Positions 44,265 to 47,826 of a stretch of 47,826 nt of DNA are shown here, in pieces (position 1 is the first letter of the stretch; the number at the start of each line of letters is the position of its first letter). Origin of the DNA: an uncultured Prevotellaceae bacterium (lineage in GTDB: Bacteria; Bacteroidota; Bacteroidia; Bacteroidales; Muribaculaceae). The stretch is from positions 1-47,826 of the forward strand of contig CAMZFV010000024.1 of NCBI GenBank assembly GCA_947306175.1, written 5' to 3'. The notes beneath the pieces are model-generated. The model was given only the letters and a program-made list of their open reading frames with translations, searched no databases and was not told where the DNA came from. Both the position numbers and the translations under genes were made by a program.

Positions 44265-45926
44265 ATGAACAGAATATTGACATGGATGGTAGCGGTGCTA
44301 GCGGCGATAACAGCTTTGGCCCAGACCCCTCAAATACTGAGTGACAATCATGCCATGCTGCGCGTGGATGCTTCAGGTAAATACTTGTTGCTTCCAGTGC
44401 AGGAGAAAGAGGAGAACGCCAATGTGCGCATCATCGTGGACAACCAGCAGGTGCAAGCGCTTAATGTGCGTCTCGCAGTAGACAAGGTGGACTACTTTGT
44501 GCCTCTTGATATTAGGCGGTTTGGAAGCAAGATGGTATTGCTTGACATCAATTTCCACAGCGACCGTCGCATCACCGGTGCGATTAAGGACTTCGCATGC
44601 TGGCGGGAGATGCGGATTGCTGACACGTTTGACACGGCTAACCGTGAACGCTTCAGACCCGCATATCATCATACGCCCGCCTACGGCTGGATGAATGATC
44701 CAAACGGCATGTTCTACAAGGACGGTGTGTGGCACTTGTACTACCAGTACAATCCCTATGGTTCACAATGGGAAAACATGACTTGGGGACACTCCACCTC
44801 GACCGATCTTATCCACTGGCAGTCTCAACCCATCGCCATCGAGCCTGATGCCCTGGGTACCATCTTCTCGGGTTCCTGTGTGACCGACGGCAACGACGTG
44901 GTGGCCATCTATACCTCGGCTGGACAGAACCAGACGCAGTCAATCGCCATCTCACACGACAACGGCATGACGTTCGAGAAGTATGAGGGCAACCCCGTCT
45001 TGACGAGCGATGTGCCCGACTTCCGCGACCCGAATCCTTTCTGGAACAGCGACATCAACGCTTGGAACATGATTCTCGCCGCTGGTCAGGAAATGAACAT
45101 CTACAGTTCCAAGGACCTGAAATCCTGGAAGTATGAGAGTTCCTTCGGTAAGGAATATGGTAACCATGGTGGCGTTTGGGAGTGCCCCGACCTGATGAAG
45201 ATCGACGGCAAGTGGGTACTGATTTGCAATATCAACCCCGGTGGTCCTTTCGGAGGCTCGGCAACCCAATACTTTGTAGGCGACTTTGACGGTCACAAGT
45301 TCACCTGTGAGTCGATGCCCAAGGTCACCAAGTGGATGGACTACGGCAAGGACCACTATGCCACGGTATCGTTCTACAATGCGCCCCAGGGCCGTCATGT
45401 GGTAATAGCATGGATGTCCAACTGGCAGTATGCCAACCAGGTGCCCACCCGCCAGTTCCGCAGCGCCAACTCCATCCCGCGTGATTTGGGCTTGTTCACC
45501 GATGGCGAAGAGACCTACGTGAGCGTGAAACCCTCGCCTGAGATGATGGCGGCACGAGGTGCCAAGGTGAAAAAACCGACCGAGACATGCGAAATCGTCG
45601 TCAATGTGAAAGGGTCGATGGAACTCACCCTCTCTAATGACAACGGCGAGCAGGTGGTGATGAGTTACGATGCCCAGAAGCAGACATTCTCGATGGATCG
45701 CACCGGCAGCGGTGATGCTTCGTTCAGTGAGGCGTTCCCTGCAGTGACCGTGGCTCCCACTCATGGCGTCGTTAAGCAACTGCGCATATTCGTTGACCGT
45801 TGCAGCATCGAGGCCTTTGATGGCGATGGCCGCATGGCGATGACCAACCTGGTGTTCCCCAGCGCTCCTTTCACCAATCTCAAGGTCAAGGGTGGAAAGG
45901 CTATTATTTATCAGATGAATCTCTAA
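44265..45926 (+). CDS. GH32 beta-fructosidase (levanase/inulinase type)
   Basis: A 553-aa exported enzyme (signal peptide MNRILTWMVAVLAAITALAQ). An N-terminal DUF4980-like region precedes a canonical GH32 domain: nucleophile D145 in WMNDPNG (142-148), transition-state stabiliser D255 in FRDP (253-256), and acid/base E306 in WECPD (305-309), then a C-terminal beta-sandwich (about 440-553). It releases fructose from beta-2,1 or beta-2,6 fructans or sucrose, probably in the periplasm; there is no lipobox. It supplies fructose to the permease and kinase encoded next. Confidence 0.93.
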   Translation: MNRILTWMVAVLAAITALAQTPQILSDNHAMLRVDASGKYLLLPVQEKEENANVRIIVDNQQVQALNVRLAVDKVDYFVPLDIRRFGSKMVLLDINFHSDRRITGAIKDFACWREMRIADTFDTANRERFRPAYHHTPAYGWMNDPNGMFYKDGVWHLYYQYNPYGSQWENMTWGHSTSTDLIHWQSQPIAIEPDALGTIFSGSCVTDGNDVVAIYTSAGQNQTQSIAISHDNGMTFEKYEGNPVLTSDVPDFRDPNPFWNSDINAWNMILAAGQEMNIYSSKDLKSWKYESSFGKEYGNHGGVWECPDLMKIDGKWVLICNINPGGPFGGSATQYFVGDFDGHKFTCESMPKVTKWMDYGKDHYATVSFYNAPQGRHVVIAWMSNWQYANQVPTRQFRSANSIPRDLGLFTDGEETYVSVKPSPEMMAARGAKVKKPTETCEIVVNVKGSMELTLSNDNGEQVVMSYDAQKQTFSMDRTGSGDASFSEAFPAVTVAPTHGVVKQLRIFVDRCSIEAFDGDGRMAMTNLVFPSAPFTNLKVKGGKAIIYQMNL

Positions 45927-45948
45927 CACTAAACTCAAAATAAACGAT

Positions 45949-47121
45949 ATGGCTAAAACAAACAAAATCGCGATGATTTCGGTCATGCTGTGCTTCTTCT
46001 GCATGGGCTTTGTTGACCTCGTAGGCATCGCGTCAAACTATGTGAAAGAAGACCTCCAACTCTCGGACTCGGTGGCTAACATCTTCCCGTCACTGGTGTT
46101 CTTCTGGTTCCTCATCTTTAGTGTCCCCACGGGCATGCTAATGAATAAGATCGGTCGCAAGAAGACCGTGTTGCTCTCACTTGCAGTGACTGTGTTATCT
46201 CTGTTGATTCCGCTGTTCGGAAACAGTTTCCCTGTGATGCTCATCGCCTTCTCGCTGCTGGGCATCGGTAACGCACTGATGCAGACCTCACTCAACCCAC
46301 TGGTATCGACAGTGATGGGCGGCGGCAACCTTGCATCAACGCTCACTTTTGGCCAGTTCATCAAGGCTATCGCTTCGTTCCTTGCACCTTATCTGGCCAT
46401 GTGGGGAGCAACGCATGTGATTCCCAGTATGGGTCTTGACTGGCGTGTGCTGTTTGCCATCTACTTCGTGGTAGGCATCTTCTCGGCGCTCCTGCTGGGA
46501 GTGACCCCGATTCAGGAAGAAAAAATCGAGGGCAAACCTTCAACTTTTGTGGAATGCTTCAAATTGTTGGGAACTCCCATCGTATTGCTCTCCTTCTTGG
46601 GCATTATGTGCCACGTGGGTATCGACGTGGGCACCAACACCACTGCCCCGAAGATTCTCATGGAGCGTCTGGGCATGTCTTTGAACGAAGCTGCCTTTGC
46701 CACTTCGCTGTATTTCATCTTCCGTACCATCGGTTGTTTGACGGGCTCGTTCTTCCTGCGCGTGCTCAAGATGAGAACGTTCTTTTTGATCTCGGTATGC
46801 ATGATGGCGTTGGCGATGTGTGGCCTGTTCTTCGGCACCGAGAAGTGGATGCTCTACACGGCAATCGCATTGGTTGGCTACGGTAACTCCAACATTTTCT
46901 CCATGTGCTTTGCAACGGCTCTCGAGTCGATGCCACAGAAGCAGAACGAGGTTTCTGGTCTGATGATTATGGGCCTGTTCGGCGGCACGATTTTCCCGCT
47001 GTTGATGGGCTTTGCCAGCGATGCCGTAGGCCAGGCTGGTGCCGTTGCCGTCATGGCCATTGGCGTCATCTACCTGTTCACTTATATAAAGCAACTCAAA
47101 ACTCAACCAACAAACAATTAA
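45949..47121 (+). CDS. MFS sugar permease (FHS family, fructose)
   Basis: A 390-aa inner-membrane protein with about 12 hydrophobic helices. It begins MAKTNKIAMISVMLCFFCMG and has the MFS loop motif MNKIGRKKTVLL between helices 2 and 3, as in the fucose/glucose/fructose permease family. The gene order (GH32, permease, fructokinase) matches BT1759-BT1757 of B. thetaiotaomicron, where the permease imports fructose. It starts 22 nt after the GH32 stop and ends 4 nt before the kinase start. Confidence 0.88.
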   Translation: MAKTNKIAMISVMLCFFCMGFVDLVGIASNYVKEDLQLSDSVANIFPSLVFFWFLIFSVPTGMLMNKIGRKKTVLLSLAVTVLSLLIPLFGNSFPVMLIAFSLLGIGNALMQTSLNPLVSTVMGGGNLASTLTFGQFIKAIASFLAPYLAMWGATHVIPSMGLDWRVLFAIYFVVGIFSALLLGVTPIQEEKIEGKPSTFVECFKLLGTPIVLLSFLGIMCHVGIDVGTNTTAPKILMERLGMSLNEAAFATSLYFIFRTIGCLTGSFFLRVLKMRTFFLISVCMMALAMCGLFFGTEKWMLYTAIALVGYGNSNIFSMCFATALESMPQKQNEVSGLMIMGLFGGTIFPLLMGFASDAVGQAGAVAVMAIGVIYLFTYIKQLKTQPTNN

Positions 47122-47125
47122 TCAT

Positions 47126-47826
47126 ATGGCAGACAATCGTTATGTAGTGGGCCTGGGTGAGGCCCTGTGGGATGTTCTTCCCGAAGGCAAAAAGCTCGGT
47201 GGTGCGCCCGCCAACTTCGCTTATCATGCTGGGCAATTTCTGGGCAGTGACAATGCCATTGCCATCAGCGCACTGGGTGAGGACAAACTTGCCGAGGAAA
47301 CCATTGAGGCGCTCAATGAGCATGGTCTCAACTACCTCATGCCGCGTGTGCCTTATCCTACTGGCACCGTGCAGGTAACGCTCGATGAGCAGGGTATTCC
47401 CACCTATGACATCAAGGAAAATGTGGCATGGGACAATATCCCCTTCACACCCGAGATTGAGGAGATTGCACGGAACTGCCGTGCCGTATGCTATGGTTCA
47501 CTGGCTCAGCGCAACGTCGTTTCTCGCGAGAACATCCAGCGTTTTCTGGATACAACTCCCGACGACTGCATGAAGATATTTGACATCAACCTCCGTCAGA
47601 ATTTCTATAATCAGGAAATCATCCAAGAGTCATTACGCCGTTGCAACGTCCTTAAAATTAATGATGAGGAATTGGTAATCATTGGTCGCATGTTCGGCTA
47701 TCCTGGCCTTGACATGGAGAACAAATGCTGGCTCATCCTGGGCAAGTACAATCTTGATATGTTGGTACTTACCTGTGGCACCAACGGTTCCTATGTGTTC
47801 AAGCCCGGCGAGATGTCCTTCCAGGC
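47126..47826 (+). CDS. PfkB-family fructokinase (5' part, runs off window)
   Basis: The first 233 codons are present, starting MADNRYVVGLGEALWDVLPE. The ribokinase/PfkB N-terminal motif is KKLGGAPANFAYHAGQFLGS (sugar-binding GGAPANFA), with later IFDINLRQNFYN and NVLKINDEELVI, as in bacterial fructokinases. The C-terminal ATP-binding/anion-hole motif lies beyond the window. It phosphorylates imported fructose to fructose-6-phosphate, completing the pathway encoded by the operon. Confidence 0.9.
   Translation, partial: MADNRYVVGLGEALWDVLPEGKKLGGAPANFAYHAGQFLGSDNAIAISALGEDKLAEETIEALNEHGLNYLMPRVPYPTGTVQVTLDEQGIPTYDIKENVAWDNIPFTPEIEEIARNCRAVCYGSLAQRNVVSRENIQRFLDTTPDDCMKIFDINLRQNFYNQEIIQESLRRCNVLKINDEELVIIGRMFGYPGLDMENKCWLILGKYNLDMLVLTCGTNGSYVFKPGEMSFQ

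Noticed and set aside
44952..46028. 358-aa antisense frame across the GH32 and permease genes
   Set aside because: Shadow of two strongly conserved genes on the other strand; low-complexity His/Val-rich translation without a domain.
1..47826. CRISPR arrays, rRNA, tRNA or phage structural genes
   Set aside because: Looked for regularly spaced repeats, cloverleaf-type sequences and phage-like genes; none seen.

Overview
The window looks like a chromosomal stretch of a gut-type Bacteroidales bacterium, most likely Prevotella or Muribaculaceae. The reasons are SusC/SusD outer-membrane uptake genes, a hybrid two-component regulator, a DUF6377 regulator, dockerin-like C-termini on secreted proteins, promoters of the Bacteroidetes form TTTG - about 20 nt - TAnnTTTG, and few strong Shine-Dalgarno sites. 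The genus is an inference; no rRNA or other marker gene is present.

Left part (1-16.4 kb), a mosaic of small modules. It holds the start of a secreted protein (minus strand), a DUF6377 membrane regulator, and a minus-strand cluster built around ryanodine-receptor (RyR) repeat domains: a 112-aa RyR protein, a membrane pentapeptide-repeat protein with a C-terminal nucleotide-binding-like domain, a small Cys-rich membrane protein, and a 4-TM protein with TrkA-like Rossmann domains and a C-terminal RyR domain. An M48 protease / small protein / zinc-ribbon operon follows, then a DEDDh exonuclease, a secreted dockerin protein, a DUF3791-DUF3990-small ORF cassette that looks like toxin-antitoxin, a repeat-containing soluble protein and a DUF234-type ATPase.

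Middle part (16.4-30.9 kb), a single ten-gene minus-strand transcription unit with overlaps or short gaps (longest 39 nt). In order of transcription: two Liv-type permeases, two Liv-type ABC ATPases, a membrane-anchored periplasmic-binding protein, a SAM methyltransferase, a 1305-aa soluble histidine-kinase-like protein, a 373-aa unknown, a 683-aa receiver-domain protein and a 710-aa multi-pass membrane protein. I know of no described system with this composition. It is the best candidate here for an undescribed system, probably transport-coupled signalling.

Right part (31.7-47.8 kb), a fructan (levan/inulin) utilisation locus: hybrid two-component regulator, a 6S-like RNA, SusC, SusD, a surface glycan-binding lipoprotein with two DUF4960 domains, a divergent GH32 with LamG and dockerin-like domains, a DUF1573 protein, a canonical GH32, an MFS sugar permease and a PfkB fructokinase cut by the window end. 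The order parallels the Bacteroides thetaiotaomicron levan locus (BT1754-BT1765). The regulator appears to lack its ATPase domain.

The modules are separated by same-direction copies of a non-coding structured repeat (near 11.5, 16.0 and 31.1 kb, perhaps a fragment at 9.8 kb). Its hairpins are kept by compensatory base changes, and two copies bracket the ten-gene operon exactly.
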